From: Devosia limi DSM 17137
GTDB lineage: Bacteria; Pseudomonadota; Alphaproteobacteria; Rhizobiales; Devosiaceae
DNA: 64,000 nucleotides
Assembly (NCBI RefSeq): GCF_900128975.1
Contig: NZ_FQVC01000001.1
Span: 456,479 to 520,478 of the forward strand
Direction: 5' to 3'
This document shows, piece after piece, positions 8,687-17,915 of this stretch (positions are counted from its first letter, which is position 1; each line of letters starts with the position of its first letter). Both the position numbers and the translations under genes were made by a program. The notes under the pieces are model-generated. The model saw only the letters and a list, made by a program, of their open reading frames with translations, made no database searches and was not told the origin of the DNA.

Positions 8687-10471
8687 CTATTGGCGCGCGA
8701 GAAAAGCACCGTCGGGGCGCGTTTCCCACCAGGCCGGATTGGCGGCGTTGAACCGGGTTATCGCGTCCCAGCGCGGCGTGCTGTCATCGAGATGGCGCAA
8801 CGCACCCCAGCTGCCCCATTTGCTCGGTGCCGCCACGTCTACGAACAGGGCAAAGGCCTTGCCGCCTGCCGCTTTCCAGGCATCGAGCAGGGCGGTGTAA
8901 AGTGCGCCCATCTGCGGGGAGTAATTCAGCGCGATGTAGAACGCGGTCAGTTCCGCGTTGTCGAGCGCGGCCTCGACACCCACCACATGCGTGCCGCCCT
9001 CATACATGACGAGGTCCAGGCCATGATCCCGGGCGATGCCCGCCTGTCGGGGAAAAGCATGATCGGCCAGCCCGGCAATGCTGTCCTGGCTATTGCCGGT
9101 GACCGAGCCATCCCGCAATTCGCGCGCAGCCAGGGCGATGGCAGCGTCGAACTTGTGGGCCTGGATATGGTCGGCCAACGCCTGGTCCGCAAGGCCAAGG
9201 GCCTTGCCGGCGGCTTCGGCCTCCGACCGGCTAAGAGCAATCCAGCCGAGCACCAGATCGGCCTTTTCGCCCCCCAGCTGGGCGCTGAAATAGCCGGTGA
9301 TCGCATAGGCATCGAAATACGCGGCCGGCGGGCGATGGTTTGCCGGATCTTCAGCGATCCAGAGCGGGGCTTCAAGGATTTCGGTTTCCAGGCCCTCCCA
9401 GCCTGAATGGGTTGCGATGACCTTGACCAGACGATCGGTTTGTCCGGCAAAGGCCGCCTCCCAGATCCTGGCCATCTCCATGGCCCGCACTGCATAGAAC
9501 TGGACCCAGCTATTGGGGCGCCCCCACCGCAGGCGTCCCTGCTCATCGGCCCATTTTGCCTGCTCGAAAATGAAGTTCCAGACTTCGTTGGACAATTCGA
9601 CATGCACCTTGAGGTCGTCGCGAAGCCCGTCGCGCACCATGGCGGCGAACTGGGCCATGTAGTCATTGCTCGCCAGGTGAGGCATGTTGAACCAGGGGTC
9701 GGCGCCAATGCGATTGGCCAGCGCCAGCATGATCTCCAGCGGCGCGCCACGCCGGGTATAGGTATAGTCGCTGACCTGGGGCCGGCCGGCCCAATCCGAC
9801 TGGGTGGAATTGTTCGTCTGCATCCAGTCCATGAACCGCAGCATGCGCATGTTCTCGATCAGCGCCAGCCATTGGGGATTGAAGATCTCGCCCGCCTCAT
9901 AGGCGGCAATGTCGCGTTCGTGGACGATGGTGATGTTGCGGATATACTCCCCGATCCGGCGTGGATCGGTCCGCGAGATGACCACATTGACGATGGTATT
10001 GTCGGGCGTGACCTCGAACCAGAGCAATCCCGGCCGGCTGGGCCTGCGGGGCGCGCCGCCGGCCCTGACCTCGATCTGCCCTTCGCCTTCATAGGTGAGC
10101 CGATAGACACCGCGCGTGGAAACCGCGCCCACCGGCAGGTCGGCGAGCAGGACTGTACTGACCGATTCAAGCGCCGGGGGTATCGCCTTCAGCCACCCCT
10201 GTGTGTCCAGATAACCCTCATCGGCCAGGCGCTGATGATCCCAGCCGCCCCATTGCCCGGGCAGATGCCCTATCCAGGTGCTCGCGGTTTTCATGATGTC
10301 CAGGAACGGCAGCTGGCTGGCGTAATAGTCGAGACCGCTCAACCCGATGCCGACGGACGGATTGCCCAGTTCGCCGGCCTCGGTTGCCTGCGCGCGTGCC
10401 GGCAGGCTCCAGAGCTGGGCCGTGCAGAGTGCAATTGTGAACACGAGTGCGGCGAGAAACTTGGGGCGCAT
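8687..10471 (-). CDS. Secreted protein, candidate clan-A-type glycoside hydrolase
   Basis: A 594-residue exported protein. The N-terminus (MRPKFLAALVFTIALCTAQLWSLPARAQA) is a clear signal peptide. I cannot assign a named family. Two features resemble clan-A (TIM-barrel) glycosidases: an Asn-Glu pair in VELSNEVWN (N295, E296) and a second Glu in LVMYEGGTH (E491). In that clan the acid/base follows an Asn, and the nucleophile lies about 100-200 residues later. The protein is rich in Trp and other aromatics, as in glycan-binding clefts. It lies between a polymerase-like membrane protein and UDP-xylose synthase, so trimming or releasing the glycan made here is a reasonable inference. The start was chosen at the signal peptide; the upstream open frame overlaps the next gene. 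Confidence 0.65.
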   Translation of the reverse strand: MRPKFLAALVFTIALCTAQLWSLPARAQATEAGELGNPSVGIGLSGLDYYASQLPFLDIMKTASTWIGHLPGQWGGWDHQRLADEGYLDTQGWLKAIPPALESVSTVLLADLPVGAVSTRGVYRLTYEGEGQIEVRAGGAPRRPSRPGLLWFEVTPDNTIVNVVISRTDPRRIGEYIRNITIVHERDIAAYEAGEIFNPQWLALIENMRMLRFMDWMQTNNSTQSDWAGRPQVSDYTYTRRGAPLEIMLALANRIGADPWFNMPHLASNDYMAQFAAMVRDGLRDDLKVHVELSNEVWNFIFEQAKWADEQGRLRWGRPNSWVQFYAVRAMEMARIWEAAFAGQTDRLVKVIATHSGWEGLETEILEAPLWIAEDPANHRPPAAYFDAYAITGYFSAQLGGEKADLVLGWIALSRSEAEAAGKALGLADQALADHIQAHKFDAAIALAARELRDGSVTGNSQDSIAGLADHAFPRQAGIARDHGLDLVMYEGGTHVVGVEAALDNAELTAFYIALNYSPQMGALYTALLDAWKAAGGKAFALFVDVAAPSKWGSWGALRHLDDSTPRWDAITRFNAANPAWWETRPDGAFLARQ

Positions 10472-10503
10472 GGCGGGCGTGGCTCTTATGGACAGGTCGG
10501 CGG

Positions 10504-11943
10504 CTAGGACTTGGGCGTGGCCCGCAGATTGGCATCGGCGCGCGACCGCGATTTCGCCCAGGGCGCGGGTTCCGATTGCCGGTGCCGCGGCGTTGCCGCG
10601 CTGCGCGATGCGCTGCCCAATTCTGCATGGCCCAGGATTGCCCCGGCCAGCAACCAGGTGAGGGGGACCAGAGTAGCGTTGGGCAGAAGATCGAACAGGT
10701 TGGCAGCGTAGATCAGCGCCAGTGGACCGGCATAGCGCGAAAGCTTGGTCCTGGCGGTGAAGCTGACGCGCGCCAGGACCAGCAGGGGGAGTGCGAGAAG
10801 CCCGAATTCGCCGACAAAGCCTGCCCATCCGGAGACGCTCATCACTTCGATCCAGCGTCCATCGATGACCGACAGGCGCTGCCCGGATATCACATCGTGC
10901 AGGTGGTTGCGCGCCCAGCCGCCCCAGCCGAACAGGGACCGTTCAGCGGCATGTCCGATCAGCAGCGCCTCGTTGTTCAGCCGGTAGACGAGCGAACCGG
11001 CGCGATCGGCATCGAAGGACATGGCCTGGGCAACAATCCAGTCGACGGGAACGAGTTGGGCCCCGCGCAAGGCAGGGTAAAGCAAGGCCAGGCAGGCCAG
11101 TGCCGCCGAAACAGCAATTTGGGCGCGCTGGCGCATGAACAGCACAACGGGGGCCAGGAAAACCACATAGACCAGCACGCCGGCGCTCTTGCACAGATAC
11201 AGGACCACCAGCAGATAGAGCGCGGCGAACATGTAGCGCGTGCGCATGGGGCCAGCCTCGGTTCGCGCCAGTGCCAGGGCCGCCAGGAAGGTCATCAGCG
11301 CGAAGAGCGCCACCCACAGGCCATGCGGCATGAAGACGATGGGCCGGAAGCCGCCATACCGCATCATCTGCCCAAAATCGTGCTGGAAGAAGCCATAGAC
11401 CCAGACATTGATCTGCGGACTGAGGCGAACCTCGATCAGCATGGGTATGGAATAGATCAGGCCGGCAATCACCAGGGCGACGAGGATGTCGCGCAGCGCC
11501 TCGTCGTCGTGCAGGAGCGCGCGGCCAAGCAGAAAGGGAATGGCGACGATGATGCGTTCCAGCACCATTGTCGGCAGTTCTTGAATCTGCATGCCGGGCA
11601 ATCCGCCATAACCGAACAGGATGACATCGGAATTGGTCAGGACGGTGCCGATCGGACTGAGGATGAAGATCGCCAATAGCAGGCGGCCCAGCATCGACAC
11701 CGGCAGCAGCTTTGGCAGGCCCTCCTTCGCAGTCGCCAGGGCGAACAGCGCACTCAGACTGGCGATGGCGAATTTATCGAGATCGGGCAGGATCAGCAGG
11801 TCCAGGGCGGCCCTGGGCGGCAAGATCATATAGCCGCCAAGTATCGTCCAGATCAGCGCCCGACCCGGCGGCAGGCGACGAAACAGCAGGATCGTCACCA
11901 GCGGCCAGACGCACAGCATCAGATAGGCAAGCATATTCGGCAT
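10504..11943 (-). CDS. O-antigen polymerase/ligase-like membrane protein
   Basis: A 479-residue polytopic protein with about ten to twelve hydrophobic segments, starting MPNMLAYLMLCVWPLVTILLF. A large loop (about 310-385) lies between membrane segments, and the layout resembles Wzy polymerases and WaaL ligases, whose sequences are poorly conserved. The motif-like stretch SLFGWGGWARN in that loop recalls the FGxGWG-type segment of O-antigen polymerase relatives. The role is therefore polymerising or ligating a surface glycan at the inner membrane, inferred from topology and neighbours. The C-terminal tail is Arg/Ala rich and probably cytoplasmic. The 32-bp gap to the secreted hydrolase-like gene suggests an operon. 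It diverges from a GMC oxidoreductase gene. Confidence 0.75.
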   Translation of the reverse strand: MPNMLAYLMLCVWPLVTILLFRRLPPGRALIWTILGGYMILPPRAALDLLILPDLDKFAIASLSALFALATAKEGLPKLLPVSMLGRLLLAIFILSPIGTVLTNSDVILFGYGGLPGMQIQELPTMVLERIIVAIPFLLGRALLHDDEALRDILVALVIAGLIYSIPMLIEVRLSPQINVWVYGFFQHDFGQMMRYGGFRPIVFMPHGLWVALFALMTFLAALALARTEAGPMRTRYMFAALYLLVVLYLCKSAGVLVYVVFLAPVVLFMRQRAQIAVSAALACLALLYPALRGAQLVPVDWIVAQAMSFDADRAGSLVYRLNNEALLIGHAAERSLFGWGGWARNHLHDVISGQRLSVIDGRWIEVMSVSGWAGFVGEFGLLALPLLVLARVSFTARTKLSRYAGPLALIYAANLFDLLPNATLVPLTWLLAGAILGHAELGSASRSAATPRHRQSEPAPWAKSRSRADANLRATPKS

Positions 11944-12160
11944 GGCGATCCGGCGGTTCTGAACTCTTGCGGACCATCCTAGCCGCTCATCGGGCGGATC
12001 GGAAACGCGATCCATCCGGTTGGTTGATGATCGCGCGAAGGTGACCAGGCCCGGGCTGGTGTCCGGGCACCCGGCAACGCGCCGGGGTGCCGCAATCCTG
12101 CCATTTCTTCGTCAGCTTCAGCAAGCGAGGCGCGAGAAATCCAAAATCGCAGGCTGTTTC

Positions 12161-12177
12161 GAGCAATGTGCTTGCTC
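12161..12177. promoter_or_regulatory. Small inverted repeat in divergent promoter region
   Basis: GAGCAA and TTGCTC form a perfect 6-bp inverted repeat with a 5-nt spacer, 70-86 bp upstream of the GMC oxidoreductase start. It lies in the 303-bp gap shared with the polymerase-like gene. It may be part of an operator region together with the palindrome at 12186-12205. This short repeat alone could be chance. Confidence 0.35.
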
Positions 12178-12185
12178 ACGCCTGT

Positions 12186-12205
12186 TTTGTATTGGAAAAT
12201 ACAAA
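12186..12205. promoter_or_regulatory. 20-bp AT-rich palindrome, candidate operator
   Basis: TTTGTATT and AATACAAA form a perfect 8-bp inverted repeat with a 4-nt spacer, in an otherwise GC-rich region. It sits 42-61 bp upstream of the GMC oxidoreductase ATG, inside the divergent gap. The symmetry and length fit a dimeric repressor or activator site. The cognate regulator is not in this window. Confidence 0.55.
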
Positions 12206-12246
12206 CTGGGCGTGCCCATCCGGCGGTCGCCTCGCTGGAGAATAGC

Positions 12247-13797
12247 ATGTTCTCTGAGATACTTACCAAGCACTGGGACGCCATCGTCATCGGTTCTGGC
12301 CTGGGGGGCGGCAGCGTTGGACGGCAACTCGCCGAACAGGGGGCCTCGGTATTGTTTATCGAGCGCGGTCCTGCCAACCCCGCCCAGATCAGCGCGCAGG
12401 ACGACCCGAGCAGCGACTTTGAGCGCGGTCTTTGGCAGGTGCCGGTCGATGGGACCATCGATGGCCGCCTCCAGAAATTCCACGATGCATTCGGCGCGGG
12501 CGTTGGCGGCTCCTCCACCTTCTATGCCGCAACGCTGGAACGCCCCGAGCGCTCCGACCTGGACGACAGCCCCGCGCGGCCCCATCCGACCGGGGGATGG
12601 CCCGTTGGCTACGACGCCTATAGTCCCTATTTTGCCGAGGCGGAAAAACGCTTTTTCGTCTGTGGCGAACAGGACCCGCTATCGCATGACCTGGGCACCC
12701 TGCTCAGACCCCCCGAGCTTCCCGCCGGCGACATGGCACTGATCGAAGATTTCCGCCGCCACGGCCTGCACCCTTACCGCAACCATATGGGTGTTCGGTA
12801 TGTGCCCGGCTGTACGAATTGCCTGGGCCGCGCCTGCGGTCGGAACTGCAAGATGGAAGGCCGCTCGGCGGGGGTCGAGCCGGCGCTGGCGACCGGCCGC
12901 AGCGCGCTGCTGGCCAATTGCGCGGCGATTGCCCTGCGCGGCAGCAATAACACCATTTCGCATCTGGACGTGGAACTGGGCGGCGTCCGCCATGCCCTGC
13001 GGGCCAAGACCTATATTCTGGCAGCCGGTGGCTTCGGATCACCGCGCCTGTTACTGGCGTCGCGATCCGATCAATGGCCCGACGGCCTGGCGAACGCCTC
13101 GGGCCTCGTCGGCCGCAACCTCATGTTCCATCTGCTTGAATCGGTCGTGATCTGGCCCGAGCGGCGGACCAGGATCAGTGCCCCGTCCAAAGCGATAACC
13201 CTGCGCGACCTCTACTGGCACGAGGGCATGCGACTGGGCGCGCTGCAGTCGGCGGGGCTGGATGCCCTATATGGAGAGGTGTCGTACGCGCTCAGCACGC
13301 ACTTGACCGGTTCGGCACTTGGGCGGCTGGCCAATACGCTGAAGCTGAACTCGGCGCTGGCCCGCGTTATCTATCGGCGGCGCGGGACCGGCAAGGTGTT
13401 TCGGGCCATCATCGAAGACCTGCCCTATGAGCACAATCGGGTCGTCTTCGATCCCGATAATCCGGAGCGCCTGCAGTTCAGCTACAATTTTTCCGACGAA
13501 TTGCGGGAGCGCCACCGGGCCTTCCGGCAATTGCTGCGCCAGCGGCTTTCGGGCCAGCGGACCATGTTTCTCAAGCCCAAGCCCGAACTTGACATCACCC
13601 ATGCCTGCGGGACGCTCCGGTTTGGCGACAATCCGCGCACCAGCGTACTCAATGCGGACTGCCGGGCCCATGACGTCGAAAATCTCTATGTGGCCGATGC
13701 AAGTTTCTTCCCCACCTCGGCCGGGATCAATCCCGGCCTGTTGATCGCGGCCAATGCGATTCGCGTCGCCGATCGCGTTCTGGCAGCGATGCGCTGA
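12247..13797 (+). CDS. GMC-family FAD oxidoreductase
   Basis: A flavoprotein of the glucose-methanol-choline family, 516 residues. The N-terminal FAD-binding motif is DAIVIGSGLGGGSVG (about 11-25) with the ribose-binding Glu in LFIERG (E39). The C-terminal family segment runs from ITHACGTLRFG to NLYVADASFFPTSAGINPGLLIAANAIRVAD. A four-cysteine cluster CTNCLGRACGRNC (189-201), with spacing C-x2-C-x4-C-x3-C, may bind metal or form disulfides; I do not know its function. The substrate cannot be read from sequence; an alcohol or sugar is likely. I chose the ATG preceded by GGAG six nt upstream. It diverges from the glycan polymerase-like gene and may oxidise a sugar residue, which is only inference. 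Confidence 0.87.
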   Translation: MFSEILTKHWDAIVIGSGLGGGSVGRQLAEQGASVLFIERGPANPAQISAQDDPSSDFERGLWQVPVDGTIDGRLQKFHDAFGAGVGGSSTFYAATLERPERSDLDDSPARPHPTGGWPVGYDAYSPYFAEAEKRFFVCGEQDPLSHDLGTLLRPPELPAGDMALIEDFRRHGLHPYRNHMGVRYVPGCTNCLGRACGRNCKMEGRSAGVEPALATGRSALLANCAAIALRGSNNTISHLDVELGGVRHALRAKTYILAAGGFGSPRLLLASRSDQWPDGLANASGLVGRNLMFHLLESVVIWPERRTRISAPSKAITLRDLYWHEGMRLGALQSAGLDALYGEVSYALSTHLTGSALGRLANTLKLNSALARVIYRRRGTGKVFRAIIEDLPYEHNRVVFDPDNPERLQFSYNFSDELRERHRAFRQLLRQRLSGQRTMFLKPKPELDITHACGTLRFGDNPRTSVLNADCRAHDVENLYVADASFFPTSAGINPGLLIAANAIRVADRVLAAMR

Positions 13798-13820
13798 TGC
13801 CGGGGCCTGCAGGGGGCAAC

Positions 13821-13849
13821 AAAAAGGCCGCCGGGGCAAACCGGCGGCC
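13821..13849 (-). terminator. Intrinsic terminator of ccrM
   Basis: GGCCGCCGG and CCGGCGGCC form a perfect 9-bp GC stem with a 6-nt loop. On the minus strand it is followed directly by five T. It lies 37 bp after the ccrM stop codon in the 88-bp convergent gap. Plus-strand transcripts of the GMC gene would meet the same hairpin without a T-run. Confidence 0.85.
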
Positions 13850-13885
13850 AGTTAATAGAGCCTGAGACGTGATTGGAGGTCAGGA

Positions 13886-15044
<1,159 letters not shown>

Positions 15045-15090
15045 CAATGCCGTTATAGCGCGTCAGAGTTAATGGAGCGTTTGCAAGGGG

Positions 15091-15105
15091 TTAGCGGGAG
15101 GTTAA
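15091..15105 (+). promoter_or_regulatory. CtrA-like box, distal to ccrM
   Basis: TTAGCGGGAGGTTAA is TTAG-N7-TTAA, one mismatch from the CtrA consensus, 72-86 bp upstream of ccrM. It overlaps the stop codon of rnhB. In Caulobacter ccrM is activated by CtrA, so a site here is expected. A nearly identical site lies upstream of the SleB-type hydrolase gene. Confidence 0.6.
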
Positions 15106-15779
15106 GACGGCGCTCCGGCGACGGCACCGGCGGCCAGCCGCACCCGCTCCCAAGCCTGCGCAACCGGGGCAAATTCCTCACGATGATGGCGGCAGGGGCC
15201 GTGATCGACGAGGGCCCGCATATGCTGGGCCGTCGAATATCCCTTATGGCCGGCAAAGCCGAAATTGGGCGCATCGCCATCCATGATCCGGCACATGCGG
15301 TCGCGCGTGACCTTGGCGACGATGGAAGCAGCCGCGATGGAAACGCTGCGCCCGTCGCCGCCGATCAGCGCCAGACCTTCGCAGGGCAGGCCCATCGGCA
15401 CGTCGCGGCCATCGATCAAGACACGGTCGGGCGGCAGGCTGAGGCCAATGGCGGCCTGCGCCATGCCCCAGAGCGTGGCACCGCGAATATTGTGCGACAG
15501 GATGATCGAGGGCGGCGCGACGACCACCGAGACGGCAAGGGCCGTGGCCACCACCTGCTCGAACAGGGCCTCGCGCTGCTCTTCGGAGAGTTTCTTGGAA
15601 TCGTTGAGGCCTGCCGGGATGGCCCTGGCGTCGAGGACGACGGCGGAGACCACGACGGGGCCAGCCAGCGGGCCACGCCCAGCCTCATCGACGCCGGCGA
15701 CAATGCGGGCGCCGCGGGCCTGGGCGGCCAGCTCATGGGAATAGTCGGGAGCGGTCTGTGCGTCTGATTCGAACAACAT
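15102..15779 (-). CDS. rnhB: Ribonuclease HII
   Basis: RNase HII cuts RNA in RNA-DNA hybrids and removes single ribonucleotides from DNA. At 225 residues it is full length. The catalytic acidic pair is in VAGVDEAGRGPLAGPV (D31, E32), the third acid in RVLIDGRD, and the family segment SIAAASIVAKVTRDRMC follows. The C-terminal HKGYSTAQHMRALVDHGPCRHHR motif is typical. It lies upstream of ccrM on the same strand with an 82-bp gap. The CcrM neighbourhood of rnhB is one I recall from rhizobia. No terminator separates the two genes, so read-through into ccrM is possible. Confidence 0.96.
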   Translation of the reverse strand: MLFESDAQTAPDYSHELAAQARGARIVAGVDEAGRGPLAGPVVVSAVVLDARAIPAGLNDSKKLSEEQREALFEQVVATALAVSVVVAPPSIILSHNIRGATLWGMAQAAIGLSLPPDRVLIDGRDVPMGLPCEGLALIGGDGRSVSIAAASIVAKVTRDRMCRIMDGDAPNFGFAGHKGYSTAQHMRALVDHGPCRHHREEFAPVAQAWERVRLAAGAVAGAPS

Positions 15780-15823
15780 GGGACGAGCATCCGCGCGGGC
15801 GCGCGCAAGTCAATCGCCAGCGT

Positions 15824-16189
15824 TCACAAGCCAGCCAGCAGCGCCTCACGATTGGGGACGAAGCGGTGATTGCCGATGGCATTGGTCTCATAGACGAAGT
15901 CGCGCAGCGCCGTGCTGGCGGCGATGGCCTCCGAAATGTCGCCAACAATGACGAGCCGGCAATGATAGTTCTGCAGTTTCTGGATGAAATTGCCGGCAAG
16001 GCCACTGCGCAGGCGCAGGAAGTCGGGAACCAGCCGTTCGGCGGGAATGATGATCACTGTCGCATTATGGGCAAAGGCTTCGCCCAGAATGTCGGTGGCA
16101 TCGCGCTCGCTGCCCACCGGGGCGCCAATGGGGTCAAGTTCCAGCACGATGGCGTCGTTGGCCGTATATGTCTGCATTTGCGTACTCAT
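15824..16189 (-). CDS. DUF4180 domain protein
   Basis: A small soluble protein of 121 residues that resembles DUF4180, a family of unknown function often placed near regulators. Visible features are an N-terminal beta-rich part (NDAIVLELDPIGAPVGSERDATDILGEAF), the segment TVIIIPAERLVPDFLRLRSGLAGNFIQKLQNYHCRLVIVGD, and a C-terminal part ending ALRDFVYETNAIGNHRFVPNREALLAGL. No catalytic motif or membrane segment is seen. The start is the ATG giving MSTQMQTYTAND; the frame stays open further upstream through the neighbouring secreted-protein gene, which I treat as shadow. It diverges from that gene by 66 bp and follows rnhB only loosely. Confidence 0.75.
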   Translation of the reverse strand: MSTQMQTYTANDAIVLELDPIGAPVGSERDATDILGEAFAHNATVIIIPAERLVPDFLRLRSGLAGNFIQKLQNYHCRLVIVGDISEAIAASTALRDFVYETNAIGNHRFVPNREALLAGL

Positions 16190-16255
16190 TTCTATCGTCG
16201 TGTCGGCAAGTCCTGCTATGGTTATCCACCGGGGGGCCGGTCGCCAGAGTTTGCC

Positions 16256-16843
16256 ATGAACAAGACTATTCTCGCCATCGCCTTGCTTGTCAGTATGATC
16301 GTGCCGACGGCTGCAAAACCCTTCCACCATCCTTATGGGGAGTGGCGCGAGTATAACCAGGACTGGCTCGCGGCCTGTCCGGATGCGATCGACGAGGACG
16401 CGGCGGACTATTACGGATTTTCCTGCTTTGCCAGTACCGGCAGCCCGGACCTGAATGCGGCGGGCCTGCCCGCCTATAAGCTGACGCTGATGCTCAACCG
16501 GCTGACCGGGGACATCGACATTGCGGTCACGGTGGCAGCGGACGGGGTCGAGGTCGACCAGAGCAGGCCGCTGATCATGACCTTTGGCGGTGCGCTGCCC
16601 ATTCGGCTGGATTTCAGCACGGACCTGGAGACGCGCTACAACACGACCAATGTGTATTATGTCGCCGAACCCGACCGGAGCGCAGCGCTGCTGGAGCAGA
16701 TGAAATCGCGCAATGCCGTTACGGTGGCGTTTCCGATCAGTGCTGGCAACCAGCAGGTGCGCGAAGTGCGGTTCTCGCTGCGCGGCACCATCGCCTCGCT
16801 TGACTTCATGACCACCTATGCGCGGCGCGTCGCCGACTATTGA
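16256..16843 (+). CDS. Exported protein of unknown function
   Basis: A 195-residue protein I do not recognise. It starts with a classic signal peptide (MNKTILAIALLVSMIVPTAAK) and continues with a soluble domain containing two cysteines (LAACPDAID and YGFSCFAS), likely forming a periplasmic disulfide. The rest alternates short beta-like stretches, including TLMLNRLTGDIDIAVTVAADG and REVRFSLRGTIASLDFMTTYARR, which may be a beta-sandwich. It ends five bases before the stop codon of the convergent APH-like gene. No operon partner is present. Function cannot be inferred. Confidence 0.75.
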   Translation: MNKTILAIALLVSMIVPTAAKPFHHPYGEWREYNQDWLAACPDAIDEDAADYYGFSCFASTGSPDLNAAGLPAYKLTLMLNRLTGDIDIAVTVAADGVEVDQSRPLIMTFGGALPIRLDFSTDLETRYNTTNVYYVAEPDRSAALLEQMKSRNAVTVAFPISAGNQQVREVRFSLRGTIASLDFMTTYARRVADY

Positions 16844-16847
16844 GCGT

Positions 16848-17714
16848 TTAGCCCTGCACCCAGCGGCCGACATAGTCGACCATTTCTGCATGGCGGTCCG
16901 GCTCCGGCGCGACCTCTGCCAGTTCGTTGAGGCGCAGCACGCCACTGAGCAATTCGACCCGTTCGCGGTCAATGCTTCTGCCGGTCAACGTCTCATAGGC
17001 GCTGATCGTCCGCTCGGTGAGGTCTCGGGCGATGAAGTTGGAATAGATGAAATCCTGCTGCAAAGCGCCAAAGCCTGAATCGGAAAAGTCGTAGACGCCA
17101 TTGAGACGGTGGGCCGAATGGTCGAATGCCATGTTCCAGCCATGGCCGTCGAAGAAGCCATAGGTGACGCCATGAGGATCGGGGGGCAGGTCCCGCCAGG
17201 CGGTGATGGTTCGCTGGGCATAGGAGTGCAGGTTCGGCGGCAGCAAGGGCAAGGCGCGGTCGAGAATGGCGTCGGGCGCCAGCCATTCGAAGATTGGCCG
17301 GGCGCCGACATCGGCCATGACGTGATTATCGATGGCATGCAACTGGCTGTAGAACTGCGCCAGCTCCGCCGCCATGCGGTCGCGGGCCGAGACAGGCAGC
17401 GCCTCATACTGCTCCGTCACGAGATGTTCACCCCGCAACTTCTTGTGGCGGGAGAACAGGCGCGGCTCCTGATAGAGGGTCAAGTCCGGCACCGGCATGG
17501 TCAAAAATGGCCGGACAGCAGCGAGGATGCTGGCTTCGCGGATCAACGCCGCGCGGGCCACCTCATTGCGCGGGAACTTGAAGATCAACGCATCATCGAC
17601 ATCCAGCGCCACGCTGTCCCAGCCGGTCGATAGCAGTTCAAACGAGGCGCAGGCCAGTTCCGGGAAACGGGCGAGGATGACCGATTGCAGGGTATCAAGG
17701 GTCATGTCGCGCAT
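16848..17714 (-). CDS. APH/choline-kinase-like phosphotransferase family protein
   Basis: A 288-residue protein with the aminoglycoside-phosphotransferase (kinase-like) fold. The N-lobe has an ALIFKFPRN strand (Lys of the VAIK type), and the C-lobe has the sequence YGFFDGHGWNMAFD with D189 and N194 in the D-x4-N spacing of the Brenner motif, then VYDFSDSGFG (D209) as the metal-binding segment. The usual His two residues before the catalytic Asp is Phe. The family covers antibiotic, choline, homoserine and many unknown substrates, so resistance should not be assumed. The start has AGGA seven nt upstream; an alternative in-frame start lies further up. It is separated by 201 bp from the radical SAM gene. 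Confidence 0.78.
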   Translation of the reverse strand: MRDMTLDTLQSVILARFPELACASFELLSTGWDSVALDVDDALIFKFPRNEVARAALIREASILAAVRPFLTMPVPDLTLYQEPRLFSRHKKLRGEHLVTEQYEALPVSARDRMAAELAQFYSQLHAIDNHVMADVGARPIFEWLAPDAILDRALPLLPPNLHSYAQRTITAWRDLPPDPHGVTYGFFDGHGWNMAFDHSAHRLNGVYDFSDSGFGALQQDFIYSNFIARDLTERTISAYETLTGRSIDRERVELLSGVLRLNELAEVAPEPDRHAEMVDYVGRWVQG

Positions 17715-17877
17715 GAAATGTCCTTTCGCGGCTGGCCCAAGGCCCTTAGCGCCTGGGACTTTGGAGGGCAAGGCGGGCCGGGAGACGGAGCAACTCAAGA
17801 CTGATGCAGTTCTACTCCTGCACCGCCAGAATGTATCCAATGCTGCGCGGGAATGGCACCGCGAGTGCACAAGGCTG

Positions 17878-17912
17878 TCTGCGGCGCTGCCTTTGGAGCG
17901 CAGCGCCGCAGA
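17878..17912 (-). terminator. 13-bp hairpin after the radical SAM gene
   Basis: TCTGCGGCGCTGC and GCAGCGCCGCAGA form a perfect 13-bp stem with a 9-nt loop, beginning three bases past the stop codon of the radical SAM gene on the minus strand. There is no T-run, so it may be a processing or Rho-related 3-prime end rather than a classic intrinsic terminator. Confidence 0.5.
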
Positions 17913-17915
17913 TGC

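Noticed and set aside
16221-16229. TTATCCACC, one mismatch from a DnaA box
   Set aside because: It is a single isolated site without neighbours, AT-rich element or origin-type genes, so no replication origin is supported.
16848-17714. Antibiotic-resistance call for the APH-fold protein
   Set aside because: The fold is shared by many kinases with other substrates, and no resistance neighbourhood or mobile element is present.
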